From contig NZ_JANQNS010000014.1 in assembly GCF_028279465.1 (NCBI RefSeq), forward strand, positions 124,001-188,000: 64,000 nucleotides of DNA, in the 5' to 3' direction. The notes beneath the pieces were generated by a model. The model did not search any database. It was not told where the DNA came from and was given only the letters and a program-made list of their open reading frames with translations. Shown here piece after piece: positions 54,130 through 63,238 of this stretch (the first letter of the stretch is position 1; the number at the start of each line of letters is the position of its first letter). Made by a program: the position numbers and the translations under genes. This DNA comes from Parasphingopyxis sp. (GTDB lineage: Bacteria; Pseudomonadota; Alphaproteobacteria; Sphingomonadales; Sphingomonadaceae).

Positions 54130-54849
54130 ATGCCCATGCGCCCTTCCGGCCGCGCGCCCGATCAGATGCGGGCGATCACCATCGAACCCGGTTTCACCAA
54201 ACATGCCGAAGGCTCCTGCCTGATCAGCTTCGGCGAAACCCGCGTGCTCTGCACGGCCAGCGTCGAGGACCGCGTCCCGCCCTGGATGCGCGGCAAGGGC
54301 AGCGGCTGGGTGACCGGCGAATATGGCATGCTGCCCCGCTCCACCCATACGCGTGGCAATCGCGAGGCGGCGCGGGGCAAGCAATCGGGCCGGACCCAGG
54401 AAATCCAGCGCCTGATCGGCCGCTCGCTGCGCGCCGTGACGGACCTCACGCTGCTCGGCGAGCGCCAGATTACTGTCGATTGCGACGTGATCCAGGCCGA
54501 TGGCGGCACGCGCACGGCATCGATCTCGGGCGGCTGGGTCGCATTGCGGCTCGCGATCAACGTGCTGATCGCCGAGGGCAAGATCGAGCAGGACCCGATG
54601 AGCCAGAAGATCGCCGCGATATCCTGCGGCATCTATAAGGGCGAACCAGTCCTCGATCTCGATTATGCCGAGGACAGCAATGCGGGCGCCGACGCCAATT
54701 TCGTGCTGACCGGCGACGGCAACATCGCCGAGGCGCAATGCACGGCCGAGGGCGAAACCTATGATGAGGAAGCGCTTCTCCGTCTCCTCCGCCTGGCGCG
54801 GATCGGCTGCGACGAGATTTTCGCGGCGCAGGATGCCGCCATCTCGTGA
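54130..54849 (+). CDS. rph: Ribonuclease PH
   Basis: RNase PH trims tRNA 3' ends by phosphorolysis. The 239-residue protein has the typical start [11 protein letters not shown], the [13 protein letters not shown] phosphate-binding segment and the C-terminal domain with [20 protein letters not shown]. An AAGGA site precedes the ATG at 54130; the ATG at 54136 is also possible. It overlaps rdgB by 4 bp (GTGA), the start of an rph-rdgB-hemW operon. Confidence 0.97.
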   Translation: MPMRPSGRAPDQMRAITIEPGFTKHAEGSCLISFGETRVLCTASVEDRVPPWMRGKGSGWVTGEYGMLPRSTHTRGNREAARGKQSGRTQEIQRLIGRSLRAVTDLTLLGERQITVDCDVIQADGGTRTASISGGWVALRLAINVLIAEGKIEQDPMSQKIAAISCGIYKGEPVLDLDYAEDSNAGADANFVLTGDGNIAEAQCTAEGETYDEEALLRLLRLARIGCDEIFAAQDAAIS

Positions 54850-55469
54850 GCCGCACGCTCGAACCCGGCAAGTTGCTGATCGCCAGCCACAATGCGGGTA
54901 AGGTACGCGAAATCGGGGAACTGGTGCGGCCGCACGGCATGGAGGTCGTCAGCGCCGCCGAACTCGATCTGCCCGAGCCCGAAGAGACCGGCACGACCTT
55001 CGCCGAGAATGCGCTGATCAAGGCGCATGCCGGTGCGGAGGGTTGCGGCATCGTTGCGCTGGCCGATGACAGCGGGCTGTGCGTGGAGGCGCTTGGCGGT
55101 GCCCCCGGCGTCTATACGGCGGACTGGGCCGAGGCCGACACGTTCGAAGGCGGTCCGGGGCGCGACTGGTATATGGCGATGGGCAAGGTCGAGGGGAAAC
55201 TCTCCGAACTCGGGCCCGACACCGATCGCAGCGCCTATTTCGCCTGCACGCTGGCGCTCGCATGGCCGGACGGCCACAGCGAAATCTTCGAAGGACGCGC
55301 ACCGGGCAGCCTCACTTGGCCACCGCGCGGCATTCTCGGTTTCGGCTACGATCCGGTGTTCGTGCCAGAGGGCCGCAATCAAACCTTCGCGGAAATCGAC
55401 CCTGCCGAAAAGCATGCAATCAGCCACCGCGCCGACGCCTTCGCCAAGATGATGAAAGCGGTGTTCTGA
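54846..55469 (+). CDS. rdgB: XTP/dITP diphosphatase (RdgB/HAM1)
   Basis: RdgB hydrolyses deaminated purine nucleotides such as dITP and XTP, preventing mutagenic incorporation. The 207-residue protein shows [38 protein letters not shown], the GFGYDPVF segment and the closing ISHRADAF motif. The GTG start overlaps the rph stop by 4 bp, so translation is coupled. Confidence 0.97.
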   Translation: MSRTLEPGKLLIASHNAGKVREIGELVRPHGMEVVSAAELDLPEPEETGTTFAENALIKAHAGAEGCGIVALADDSGLCVEALGGAPGVYTADWAEADTFEGGPGRDWYMAMGKVEGKLSELGPDTDRSAYFACTLALAWPDGHSEIFEGRAPGSLTWPPRGILGFGYDPVFVPEGRNQTFAEIDPAEKHAISHRADAFAKMMKAVF

Positions 55470-55474
55470 GCGCA

Positions 55475-56608
55475 ATGACCGGTCTGGCCCTCTATATCCA
55501 TTGGCCGTTCTGCGTTTCCAAATGCCCTTACTGCGACTTTAACAGCCATGTCCGGGAAAGCGTCGATCAGGATGCATGGCGCACGGCGTTGCTCGCAGAA
55601 ATGGCGTACGAGGCCGCGCTGACGGACGGCACAGAGCTAACATCGATCTTCTTCGGCGGCGGAACGCCTTCGCTGATGCCGCCCGAAACGGTCGCCGCGC
55701 TGATCGAGGCGGCCGAAACGCATTGGGGCTTCGCGCCCGATATCGAAATCACGCTCGAAGCCAACCCCTCGTCGGTCGAAGCCGCGCGTTTCGCCGATCT
55801 GGCGCGTGCCGGCGTCAACCGCGTTTCGCTCGGCCTGCAATCGCTCGACGACACGGCTCTGCGCTTTCTGGGTCGCGCGCACACGGTCGACGAGGGCCTA
55901 GCCGCGCTCGATACTGCGCAGTCGGTGTTCGCGCGGACGAGCTTCGATCTGATCTATGCGCTACCCGACCAGAGTGTCGCAGACTGGCAGTTCGAACTGG
56001 AGCGCGCCCTGGCTTTCGGAACCGAGCATCTCTCGCTCTATCAGCTCACCATCGAACCGGGCACGCGCTTCGCGACGTTAGCGGCCCAGGGCGCGCTGGG
56101 CGAAGCGGAACCCGACCACGGGGCAGCGCTGTACGAACGCACCCAAGACCTCACCGAGGCGGCGGGCATGCCGGCTTATGAGATTTCGAATCATGCCCGA
56201 CCGGGCGCGGAAAGCCGGCACAATCTGACCTATTGGTGCTACGAACCCTATGCGGGGATCGGACCGGGTGCGCATGGCCGACGCGGCGGTATGGCGACGA
56301 CCCGCCATAAGAAGCCCGAGAACTGGCTGTCCGCCGTCGATCGCAACGACCATGGGCTGCAGACCGAAACGGTCCTGCCTGACCATGAGCAGACGACCGA
56401 AATGCTGATGATGGGCCTGCGGCTTTCCGAAGGCGTTTCGCGCGACCGGATTCCCGCCAACAGACTCGATAGTGACGCAATCGCGCGCCTGACGGATCAC
56501 GGATTGCTCGAACCCCGGACCGACCGCATTGTCGCTACGCCGACCGGACGGCTGGTTCTCAACAGCCTTCTCGCCGAGATCGTCGCCGACGAGCCCGTCG
56601 CGGCCTAG
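55475..56608 (+). CDS. hemW: Radical SAM haem chaperone HemW
   Basis: The 377-residue radical SAM protein has the cluster motif CVSKCPYC with Cys13, Cys17 and Cys20, the GGGTPS motif and the C-terminal HemN-like domain. HemW lacks coproporphyrinogen oxidase activity and carries haem to respiratory enzymes. It starts 5 bp after rdgB. Its TAG stop overlaps the stop of the convergent gene within a shared CTAG at 56605-56608. Confidence 0.95.
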   Translation: MTGLALYIHWPFCVSKCPYCDFNSHVRESVDQDAWRTALLAEMAYEAALTDGTELTSIFFGGGTPSLMPPETVAALIEAAETHWGFAPDIEITLEANPSSVEAARFADLARAGVNRVSLGLQSLDDTALRFLGRAHTVDEGLAALDTAQSVFARTSFDLIYALPDQSVADWQFELERALAFGTEHLSLYQLTIEPGTRFATLAAQGALGEAEPDHGAALYERTQDLTEAAGMPAYEISNHARPGAESRHNLTYWCYEPYAGIGPGAHGRRGGMATTRHKKPENWLSAVDRNDHGLQTETVLPDHEQTTEMLMMGLRLSEGVSRDRIPANRLDSDAIARLTDHGLLEPRTDRIVATPTGRLVLNSLLAEIVADEPVAA

Positions 56609-57789
56609 CCGCCAAAACCGCTCGGGGCCGGTGATACGACCGTAAAGCCGTTCGGCCGGATCTGCTGCACTTCCAGCGCGCGTTCAGCCACGCCATCGCT
56701 ACCGAAGCGGAACGCGCCATCGACACCGGAGAACCCGCCCGCATCGCGCAATTCGCCGAGCGGGAATGGCCGCTCAATCGACCATTCGCGCGCGATCCGG
56801 ACCACCAGCAGCGCCGCATCATAGCCGAGGCTCGACAGGCGATAGGGATCGGAATTGAAGCGCGAGCGGTACCGGTTGCTCAGCGTGTTGAACATCCGGT
56901 CGGACACGCTCGCGAATAGCGCGCCATGCATGGCGGGATCGCGCGCGAGGTCCGGCTGATTGTTCCACAATTCGGTGCCGAGGATTTGCGTGTCCGTCGC
57001 CCCGCGATCGCGTAGCATCTGCGCCGCTTCGCGCGCCGTCGATCCGCTATCGGCGATCAACACGGCATCGAACGGGCCCTCCCCGTTGAGCTGGGTCACG
57101 GCAAGCTGCAGTGAACGGCGCGACCGCTCATAGGTACGCGTGCCGATCATAGTACCACCGGCATCGCGGACCGCCCGTGCAAAGGCGGCCGATGCCCGCT
57201 GGCCATACAGACCTTCGGGAATGAGTGCGGCAAAGCGGCGTGCGCCCCGGCCCGCGGCATAACTGGTCACCCGCGCGATCGACTGGGTCGGCGTGAACCC
57301 CATTAGATAGGTCCCATTGCCCGCAACGCTCGTATCGTTGGAAAATGCGATGATGGGCACGCTCGCGCTGCGCGCCACCGGCGCGGTCGTGCGGACATTG
57401 TCGGCGAGCAGCGGGCCGAGGATCAGGCGGCTGCCATCGGCAAGCGCCTGGTTCGCCGCGGCTCGCGCGCCGCCGGCCCCTGCCGTGTTATATGTGGTGA
57501 TGCGAACGCCTTCCCCGCCCGTATCGAGGATCGCCATGTTCGCGGCATTGGCGATCGACTGGCCGACGCCCGCATTGTTGCCCGATGTCGGCACGAGCAG
57601 CGCCACGCGGCGCAATCCGTCTTCGGGAATGCCCGTGGTGATTTCCGGCTGGGTCGGCGGAGGCGTTTCGTCCGGACGGCTGCCGCCGGGCAGGATCGCC
57701 TCGCAACCTGCGAGCGCGACTGCCATGAAGACGATGCAGAAGCGAGAAAGATACGACTGCCGTTGCCCCGGGTGCCGCTGTGATGCCAT
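56605..57789 (-). CDS. LpoA-like penicillin-binding protein activator lipoprotein
   Basis: The 394-residue lipoprotein (signal segment with lipobox ALAGC, Cys29) matches the periplasmic-binding-protein-like C-terminal domain of LpoA, which in E. coli activates the peptidoglycan synthase PBP1A. The fold region starts VALLVPTSGNNAGVG and contains LILGPLLADNVR and PIIAFSNDT. The N-terminal TPR domain of LpoA is missing. An AGGA site supports the ATG at 57789. rsmI diverges with only 12 bp between the start codons, the same neighbour as in enterobacteria. Confidence 0.86.
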   Translation of the reverse strand: MASQRHPGQRQSYLSRFCIVFMAVALAGCEAILPGGSRPDETPPPTQPEITTGIPEDGLRRVALLVPTSGNNAGVGQSIANAANMAILDTGGEGVRITTYNTAGAGGARAAANQALADGSRLILGPLLADNVRTTAPVARSASVPIIAFSNDTSVAGNGTYLMGFTPTQSIARVTSYAAGRGARRFAALIPEGLYGQRASAAFARAVRDAGGTMIGTRTYERSRRSLQLAVTQLNGEGPFDAVLIADSGSTAREAAQMLRDRGATDTQILGTELWNNQPDLARDPAMHGALFASVSDRMFNTLSNRYRSRFNSDPYRLSSLGYDAALLVVRIAREWSIERPFPLGELRDAGGFSGVDGAFRFGSDGVAERALEVQQIRPNGFTVVSPAPSGFGG

Positions 57790-57801
57790 GACGAGAATCC
57801 T

Positions 57802-58641
57802 ATGAACGATACGCTACCGCCTGGTCTTTACATCGTCGCCACCCCAATCGGCAACTTGCAAGATGTGTCCAAACGGCAGGAAATAACTTTGCGGGAAGCC
57901 GACATTATTGCGGCTGAAGATAGCCGGGTTACGGCCAAGCTGCTCAACCATCTGGGCATCAAGAAACGCATCACAGCTTATCATGATCATGTCGACGAGT
58001 CCGTCCGCGCCGGGCTCGTCGAAAAGCTTGGCGACAAGGCCATCGCGCTCGTCTCCGATGCGGGCACGCCGCTGATATCGGATCCCGGCTACAAGCTGGT
58101 GCGCGATGCGCGCGCGGCCGGTTATCTGGTGACGACAGTGCCCGGGCCCTGCGCTGCCATTGCCGCGCTGACTTTGGCCGGACTGCCGACCGATCGCTTC
58201 GTCTTCGCGGGATTTCTGCCGGCCAAGGCCAAGGCGCGGACCGACGCGATCCGCGAACTGGCTGCCATCCGCGCCACGCTGATCTTCTACGATTCCGGAC
58301 CGCGGCTCGCCAAATCGCTGCAGGCCCTTTCGGCAGAACTGGGCGACCGCGAGGCGGCGGTTGCGCGCGAGATCAGCAAGGCCTTCGAAGAGTGCGTGAC
58401 CGGGACATTGGACGAACTGGCGGCGCGCTATGCCGATGCGCCGCCCAAGGGCGAGATCGTGATCGTCGTCGGGCCGCCCGGTGAAGCCGATGCGGCGAGC
58501 GAGGCGGACATAGATGCTGCCCTGGCCGAAGCGCTTGAGCGATTGCCGCCCGGTAAAGCAGCGCGTGAAGTCGCCAAGGCGCTCCATTTGCCAAGCGAGG
58601 GGCTCTACGAACGCGCCATGGCCCTCAAGACCGGCGGATGA
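57802..58641 (+). CDS. rsmI: 16S rRNA (cytidine1402-2'-O)-methyltransferase
   Basis: RsmI methylates C1402 of 16S rRNA in the decoding centre. The 279-residue SPOUT-independent tetrapyrrole-methylase-type protein has PPGLYIVATPIGNLQD, AEDSRVTAKLLNHLGI, SDAGTPLISDPGYKLV and a GPCAAIAALTLAGLPTDRF motif. GAGA lies six bases before the ATG. It overlaps yraN by 4 bp (ATGA), and both diverge from the LpoA-like gene. Confidence 0.97.
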   Translation: MNDTLPPGLYIVATPIGNLQDVSKRQEITLREADIIAAEDSRVTAKLLNHLGIKKRITAYHDHVDESVRAGLVEKLGDKAIALVSDAGTPLISDPGYKLVRDARAAGYLVTTVPGPCAAIAALTLAGLPTDRFVFAGFLPAKAKARTDAIRELAAIRATLIFYDSGPRLAKSLQALSAELGDREAAVAREISKAFEECVTGTLDELAARYADAPPKGEIVIVVGPPGEADAASEADIDAALAEALERLPPGKAAREVAKALHLPSEGLYERAMALKTGG

Positions 58642-58988
58642 AGCGCCAGAAAGCCGAAAAAAGCGGTCGGCGCGGGGAAACGCGCGCGGCCTGGTTTCTG
58701 CGCCGCAAGGGCTATCGCATCCTCGCCCGGCGCGAACGGACCCCGCGCGGTGAGATCGATATCGTCGCGCGCCGCCGCAATCTCATCGTGTTCGTCGAGG
58801 TCAAAACGCGCGCAACGCCAGCCGAACTTGATTTCGCGATCGACGAGTATCGACTGGAGCGAGTCGCGGCGGCGGCGGAAATACTGGCGCCGAAATTTGC
58901 GCCCAATGGCGAGGATATCCGGATCGACGTGATCCTGATCGCCCCGCGCCACAAGCCGCGCCATATCGAGAATGCTTGGATGGGTTAG
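58638..58988 (+). CDS. yraN: YraN family protein (UPF0102, endonuclease-like)
   Basis: The 116-residue basic protein has the RecB-like nuclease fold of UPF0102: GEIDIVARRRNLIVFVEVKTR holds the Asp and Glu-x-Lys active-site pattern. Its role is not established; Holliday junction or RNA cleavage has been suggested. It overlaps rsmI by 4 bp. Its TAG stop codon is partly made from the first bases of repeat copy C. Confidence 0.93.
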   Translation: MKRQKAEKSGRRGETRAAWFLRRKGYRILARRERTPRGEIDIVARRRNLIVFVEVKTRATPAELDFAIDEYRLERVAAAAEILAPKFAPNGEDIRIDVILIAPRHKPRHIENAWMG

Positions 58989-59252
58989 GGTTCGGACCCC
59001 GTACCAATTCCACTGCGGTTTGAGGCGATTTGGCTCAGTGCAAGGCGGGGAAGCGATGGAATATCGGCATATTTCAAGCCTTCCCAACGCAGCAATGGGT
59101 CAAATCGGTCAAATCCCGAAGGGACGACAAAATGGCTTCCATCTCGAACGGAAATCCACTTGGAAACAGAACCACTGTTCCCGGCGTGCATTTCCGCCCG
59201 ATATGTTCGCCATTTTGACGCCGCAGCGGTATTGGTACGGGGTCCGAACCCT
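58987..59252 (+). repeat. 266-bp inverted-terminal repeat element, copy C
   Basis: The perfect arms begin AGGGTTCGGACCCCGTACCA. Compared with copy B the arm carries three substitutions, and the opposite arm carries the three matching changes. The pairing extends two bases outward (TT/AA). The core is shared with copies A and B. It fills most of the 332-bp gap between yraN and gshB, and nothing else is evident there besides the gshB promoter region. Confidence 0.92.
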
Positions 59253-59320
59253 AAGCAGGATTTTATTGAAAGCGCGCCGGGCCGCGCTAAAGCCGGATAC
59301 GCGCCGAACAGGAGACGCCG

Positions 59321-60265
59321 ATGCCGCTCAATGTCGCGATCCAGATGGATCCCATGGAAAAGGTGAATATCGCCGGGGATTCGAGCTTCGCCATCATGCT
59401 CGCGGGGCAGGCGCGCGGACATCGGCTCTGGCACTATGATGTCGGCGCCCTCACCCATCATACAGACGGGCGGCTGACGGCGCGCGCACGTCCGGTCACG
59501 GTTCAGCGTGTCGAGGGCGATCATTACAGCTTCGGCGATTTCGAGACGATAGACCTGCGCGCCGATATCGATGTCGTGCTGATGCGGCAGGACCCGCCGT
59601 TCGACCTGTCCTACATTACCGCGACGCATCTGCTAGAGCGCATCCAGCCCGATACACTTGTGGTCAACGACCCCGCATCGGTGCGCAATGCACCCGAAAA
59701 ACTGTTCGTGCTCGATTTCGCCGAGTTCATGCCACCGACGATGATCACGCGCAGCCTGGACGATACGCGCGCTTTCCAGCGCGAGCATGGCGCGATCGTC
59801 GTGAAGCCGCTCTACGGCAATGCCGGATCGGCGGTCTTCTTCGTCGGCGATGACGACAAAAATCTCGCCGCGCTGACCGAGTTGTTCGGCGATGTGTGGG
59901 TCGAACCCTTCATGGTGCAAGCCTTCCTCCCCGATGTCAGCGCGGGCGACAAGCGGATCATCCTCGTCGATGGCGAACCGACCGGCGGTGTCAATCGGCT
60001 GCCCAAGAAAGGTGAAATCCGCTCCAACTTCGCGGTCGGCGGATCGGGCGCGGCATCCGAACTTACCCCGCGCGAACTGGAAATCTGCGAGGCGCTCGGG
60101 CCGGAACTGAAGAAGCGCGGGCTGCTCTTCGTCGGGATCGATGTGATCGGCGGCTATCTGACCGAGATCAACGTGACCTCACCCACGGGCATCGTTTCGA
60201 TCGACGCGTTCAACGGCACGGATACCGGCGGCAAAATCTGGGACGCGATCGAGGCGAAGCTCTAG
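59321..60265 (+). CDS. gshB: Glutathione synthase
   Basis: GshB joins glycine to gamma-glutamylcysteine with ATP. The 314-residue ATP-grasp protein begins MPLNVAIQMDPMEKVN and shows MRQDPPFDLSYI, NDPASVRNAPEKL, VVKPLYGNAGSAVF and the metal-binding INVTSPTGI segment. A CAGGAGA site precedes the ATG. The stop is within a CTAG shared with the convergent SRPBCC gene (60262-60265). Confidence 0.97.
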   Translation: MPLNVAIQMDPMEKVNIAGDSSFAIMLAGQARGHRLWHYDVGALTHHTDGRLTARARPVTVQRVEGDHYSFGDFETIDLRADIDVVLMRQDPPFDLSYITATHLLERIQPDTLVVNDPASVRNAPEKLFVLDFAEFMPPTMITRSLDDTRAFQREHGAIVVKPLYGNAGSAVFFVGDDDKNLAALTELFGDVWVEPFMVQAFLPDVSAGDKRIILVDGEPTGGVNRLPKKGEIRSNFAVGGSGAASELTPRELEICEALGPELKKRGLLFVGIDVIGGYLTEINVTSPTGIVSIDAFNGTDTGGKIWDAIEAKL

Positions 60266-60723
60266 TAGCGGAAATCGTTGGCGATCAGCTTTTTCCAGCG
60301 GCTTTGGCGGTGGCGGTAAAAGTCCCGCACGAACGGCTTGGCGACCCCACTCAGCAGACCGGCATCGAATTCCACACGATCGGTATATTTGGTGCGGCCA
60401 TCATCCAGCGGCTCAACGAATATCCAGTGATCCCATTTGCGAAATAACCCGCCTCCGCCATTGTCGCGCAGGATACGCGTCTCGCCCTCGGGCGGCGGAA
60501 ACTCGATACCGATGGTCTGCTGCCCCAGCGGCACGAAACCGAAACCGCGCATCGCAACCCGATACTCGCCTTCCGCCCACTCCTCGGGAAATTGCGGCGG
60601 GTCGACAGGGTCGAATGCGATTCGGCCGTGCGTGACATAGGTGAGCAGCTGCGACGTGCGAACCTCCTCCCAGACGCGATCCGCCGGGGTGTCAAAAATG
60701 GATGTCACCGTTACCGTCGGCAT
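60262..60723 (-). CDS. SRPBCC-superfamily protein
   Basis: The 153-residue protein resembles START/polyketide-cyclase-like SRPBCC ligand-binding proteins: VTVTSIFDTPADRVWEEV at the start, then the beta-rich core and a closing long helix (FVRDFYRHRQSRWKKLI). Members bind hydrophobic small molecules or act as cyclases. No signal peptide. It lies 15 bp downstream of xerC and is probably read through from it. Confidence 0.78.
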   Translation of the reverse strand: MPTVTVTSIFDTPADRVWEEVRTSQLLTYVTHGRIAFDPVDPPQFPEEWAEGEYRVAMRGFGFVPLGQQTIGIEFPPPEGETRILRDNGGGGLFRKWDHWIFVEPLDDGRTKYTDRVEFDAGLLSGVAKPFVRDFYRHRQSRWKKLIANDFRY

Positions 60724-60738
60724 TGTTGCTCCGTGTGT

Positions 60739-61668
60739 TCAAGCCCGGGGATGGGCGTTGCGATAGACGTCGAGCAAATGGGCCGCATCGACGGACGTGT
60801 AAATCTGCGTCGAGCTGAGGCTGGCATGGCCGAGCAACTCCTGCAACGAACGCAAGTCCGCACCACGCGCCAGCAGATGCGTTGCGAAGCTGTGGCGTAA
60901 GGCATGCGGCGTCGTGCGACCGGACAGGCCAAGCCGCGCCCGCGCTCCGCGCACTGCCCGCCGCACGATATCGCTGCCGAGCGGGCCGCCGCGCGCGCCG
61001 CGAAACAGTGGATCGCTTGGCTCGATCGCATAGGGGCAGAGTTTTACATAGTCCTCGATCGCTTCGCGGACCTTGTCGAGCAGCGGCACGACGCGCGTCT
61101 TGTCGCGCTTGCCGGTCACGGACAGCGTCTCGCCGAGCGGCAGCACCGCGCCTGTAAGCCCCAGCGCCTCGCCAACACGCAGTCCCGCGCCATAAAGCAA
61201 TAGCAACACCGCCCAGTCGCGCGCAGCGATCCAGGGCTCGTCGGCCTGCGCCGCGACATCTTCGGCGAGTGCCACGGCCTCATCAGGAGATACCGGGCGC
61301 GGTACGCCGGGCTTGAGCTTCGGCCCCTTGATCCGCGGAATGTCGGCCTGCTCCCCTGACCTTTGGGCCGCAAAGGCAAGAAAACCGCGCAACGCCGAAA
61401 GCTCCCGCGCCGTCGAGCGGTTCGTCAGTCCATCCTGCCGTCGGTCCGCGAGAAAAGCGCGCAAATCGGCGACGTCCAGTTGCCGCAACGTTGCGCCCGT
61501 CACCGCTTCGCCCCGATGCTTGCCAAGAAACGCGATCAGCCGATGCGCTGAGGCCGTGTAGGCCCGGATCGTATGCGGAGAGCGGCGGCGGTCGCGGCCG
61601 AGATGCGCCGCCCAGTCTTCAGCCAGCGCAGTCGCCGGATGATCGTCGGGGATCAGGGCAGCAGCCAC
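60739..61668 (-). CDS. xerC: Site-specific tyrosine recombinase XerC
   Basis: The second chromosome-dimer recombinase. The 309-residue protein has the core-binding domain and the catalytic residues in GAGLRVGEALGL (Arg), TGKRDKTRVVPLL (Lys), HALRHSFATHL (His, Arg), GHAS (His) and TQIYTSV (Tyr). It overlaps the preceding DUF484 gene by 16 bp, an arrangement also known for xerC in gammaproteobacteria, which supports XerC over XerD. Confidence 0.92.
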   Translation of the reverse strand: MAAALIPDDHPATALAEDWAAHLGRDRRRSPHTIRAYTASAHRLIAFLGKHRGEAVTGATLRQLDVADLRAFLADRRQDGLTNRSTARELSALRGFLAFAAQRSGEQADIPRIKGPKLKPGVPRPVSPDEAVALAEDVAAQADEPWIAARDWAVLLLLYGAGLRVGEALGLTGAVLPLGETLSVTGKRDKTRVVPLLDKVREAIEDYVKLCPYAIEPSDPLFRGARGGPLGSDIVRRAVRGARARLGLSGRTTPHALRHSFATHLLARGADLRSLQELLGHASLSSTQIYTSVDAAHLLDVYRNAHPRA

Positions 61669-62237
61669 CGGCCCAATAGTCGCGCGAGGCTGTCGCCGAG
61701 AAAGCCCAGCAGCTCCGCGCCCTCATGCGTTTCCATATTCTGGCTCTCGCGTTGTCCGAGCGCCAACAGGCCCGAAGGCAGCGGCGCGTCGTTGACGATC
61801 CGCACGAGCGCCTCGGCCCGCACGAATTCGGAAGCCGGACCCAGCAACGGATGTCCCTTATCGCAATCGCGCAGCACGACCCCGTCGATATCGGCGGCTG
61901 CCTTTTCGATCAGGCGCCGCTCGACAAATTGCATACCAGCGATATCGGCGCGAATGCCTGTATCGCCGACATAAAGGGCGAGACTGACCGCATCGACGCC
62001 GAGAATATCGGGCCATTGCTGGGTGACGATATGCAGCAGATGGTCGAGCCCGTCAGCCTCGATCGCCGCCAGAACGGCGCTATGGATCGCCGCCGTCGCG
62101 CCCGAATGGCCGCGCGCAAAGGCGAGCAGATCGCGATTATCCTCTTCGGCCTGCGCCACGCGGCGCTGCAATTGCGCGACCGCACCGGTTTCAAAGTCGA
62201 TCACCGTCCCCATGGCCACGGATTCTATCGCAAACAT
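61653..62237 (-). CDS. DUF484 family protein
   Basis: The 194-residue product has an N-terminal coiled helix (about 18-45) and a GAF-like domain, as in the DUF484 family found next to xerC. The function is unknown; it may modulate recombination or sense a ligand. The start could be the ATG at 62237 or the second at 62213 (MGTVIDF); neither has a clear ribosome-binding site. Overlap with xerC suggests coupled translation. Confidence 0.85.
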   Translation of the reverse strand: MFAIESVAMGTVIDFETGAVAQLQRRVAQAEEDNRDLLAFARGHSGATAAIHSAVLAAIEADGLDHLLHIVTQQWPDILGVDAVSLALYVGDTGIRADIAGMQFVERRLIEKAAADIDGVVLRDCDKGHPLLGPASEFVRAEALVRIVNDAPLPSGLLALGQRESQNMETHEGAELLGFLGDSLARLLGRWLLP

Positions 62238-62328
62238 GGTTAAGAAGATATGAGTTTTTCACGGGCGGATAGCGCCGCCTTTCGGAACGCGCAGCGCTGC
62301 GATACATATGCGCATGGAGGGGAATATC

Positions 62329-63231
62329 ATGCGGATCGGCTTTTTTGGCAAAGGCCTCGCATTGGCTCTGGCGTGCGGCGCGATCGCACCGGCCGCCCAT
62401 GCGGAATTTCTCGTCACCCGGTCTTCGGGCGAAATCGCGCGTGAATATCCGCAGGGCATCCGAATACCGGTGGACAGCGTGTTGGAACTGGTCGCCGGCG
62501 ATCGCGTGACATTGCTCACCAATATAGGCACGCGGCGCTTTGATGGGCCGGGCCGCTTCGTTGTCGCCGACCTGCCGAGCCTCGCCGAAAATTTCTTCTG
62601 GTTGCTGGGCCGCCAGACGGAACGGCCCCGGGTCGCCGTCGCGCGTATGGAAATCGGGCCACCAGCGCCCGATATCCTGCGCTCCTTCGCCTATCTGTGG
62701 CGGATCGACCTGAACCAATCGGCCGATATTTGCTACGCCTTCGAGGGCCTAATCGAGACGCAGTTACGCAGCTATCAGATCGAAGGCCTGCGCGCCGTCA
62801 CGTTCCGGCGTGAGCGGGACGATGCGGTTTCGGTGTTCCGCTACGACGCAGATATGGACGGACTGGTCAACGACCGGGGCTGGCTGCAAGGCTGGCCGGT
62901 CGGGCTGGGCATAGAACCGGGTGACCGGTTCCGGATCGAATTTGCGACCAACGCGCCGTCGGAAAGGCCCGAGACCGTCACCCTCACCTTCCATCAGCTC
63001 GATATCGATCCGTTCGAGGGTATCGATCCGACGCTCGAGCGGTCCGCCTTCGTCCGTCAGGTCATCGAAAAGCTGAGCGCGATCGAAGGTCAACTCGAGG
63101 CGCGCGGTTGTACCGGTCAGCGCGCAATGACCCGCCAGACGCTCGACCGTTATCGGGAGGAACTGGCCAATCCTGACTATTATGGCCCGCCCGTGCCGCC
63201 CGGACCGGAGCCCGAGCCCCCATCGAAATAG
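62329..63231 (+). CDS. Secreted protein of unknown function, FecR-like N-terminus
   Basis: A GGAGGGG site precedes the ATG; the 300-residue product has a signal peptide (1-25, APAAHAE). The first ~70 mature residues have a beta pattern (EFLVTRSSGEIAREYPQG, VTLLTN) reminiscent of FecR or SH3-like domains, followed by a segment with one disulfide-capable cysteine pair region (Cys134, Cys263 approximate) and a Pro-rich end. I do not recognise the family. It has its own promoter region, divergent from DUF484. Confidence 0.65.
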   Translation: MRIGFFGKGLALALACGAIAPAAHAEFLVTRSSGEIAREYPQGIRIPVDSVLELVAGDRVTLLTNIGTRRFDGPGRFVVADLPSLAENFFWLLGRQTERPRVAVARMEIGPPAPDILRSFAYLWRIDLNQSADICYAFEGLIETQLRSYQIEGLRAVTFRRERDDAVSVFRYDADMDGLVNDRGWLQGWPVGLGIEPGDRFRIEFATNAPSERPETVTLTFHQLDIDPFEGIDPTLERSAFVRQVIEKLSAIEGQLEARGCTGQRAMTRQTLDRYREELANPDYYGPPVPPGPEPEPPSK

Positions 63232-63238
63232 ATACCGA

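Noticed and set aside
52062-54137. 691-residue minus-strand frame opposite the BlaR1-like gene
   Set aside because: The composition is odd (many His, Arg, Gly and Phe), no motif is visible, and it mirrors the codon pattern of the real gene.
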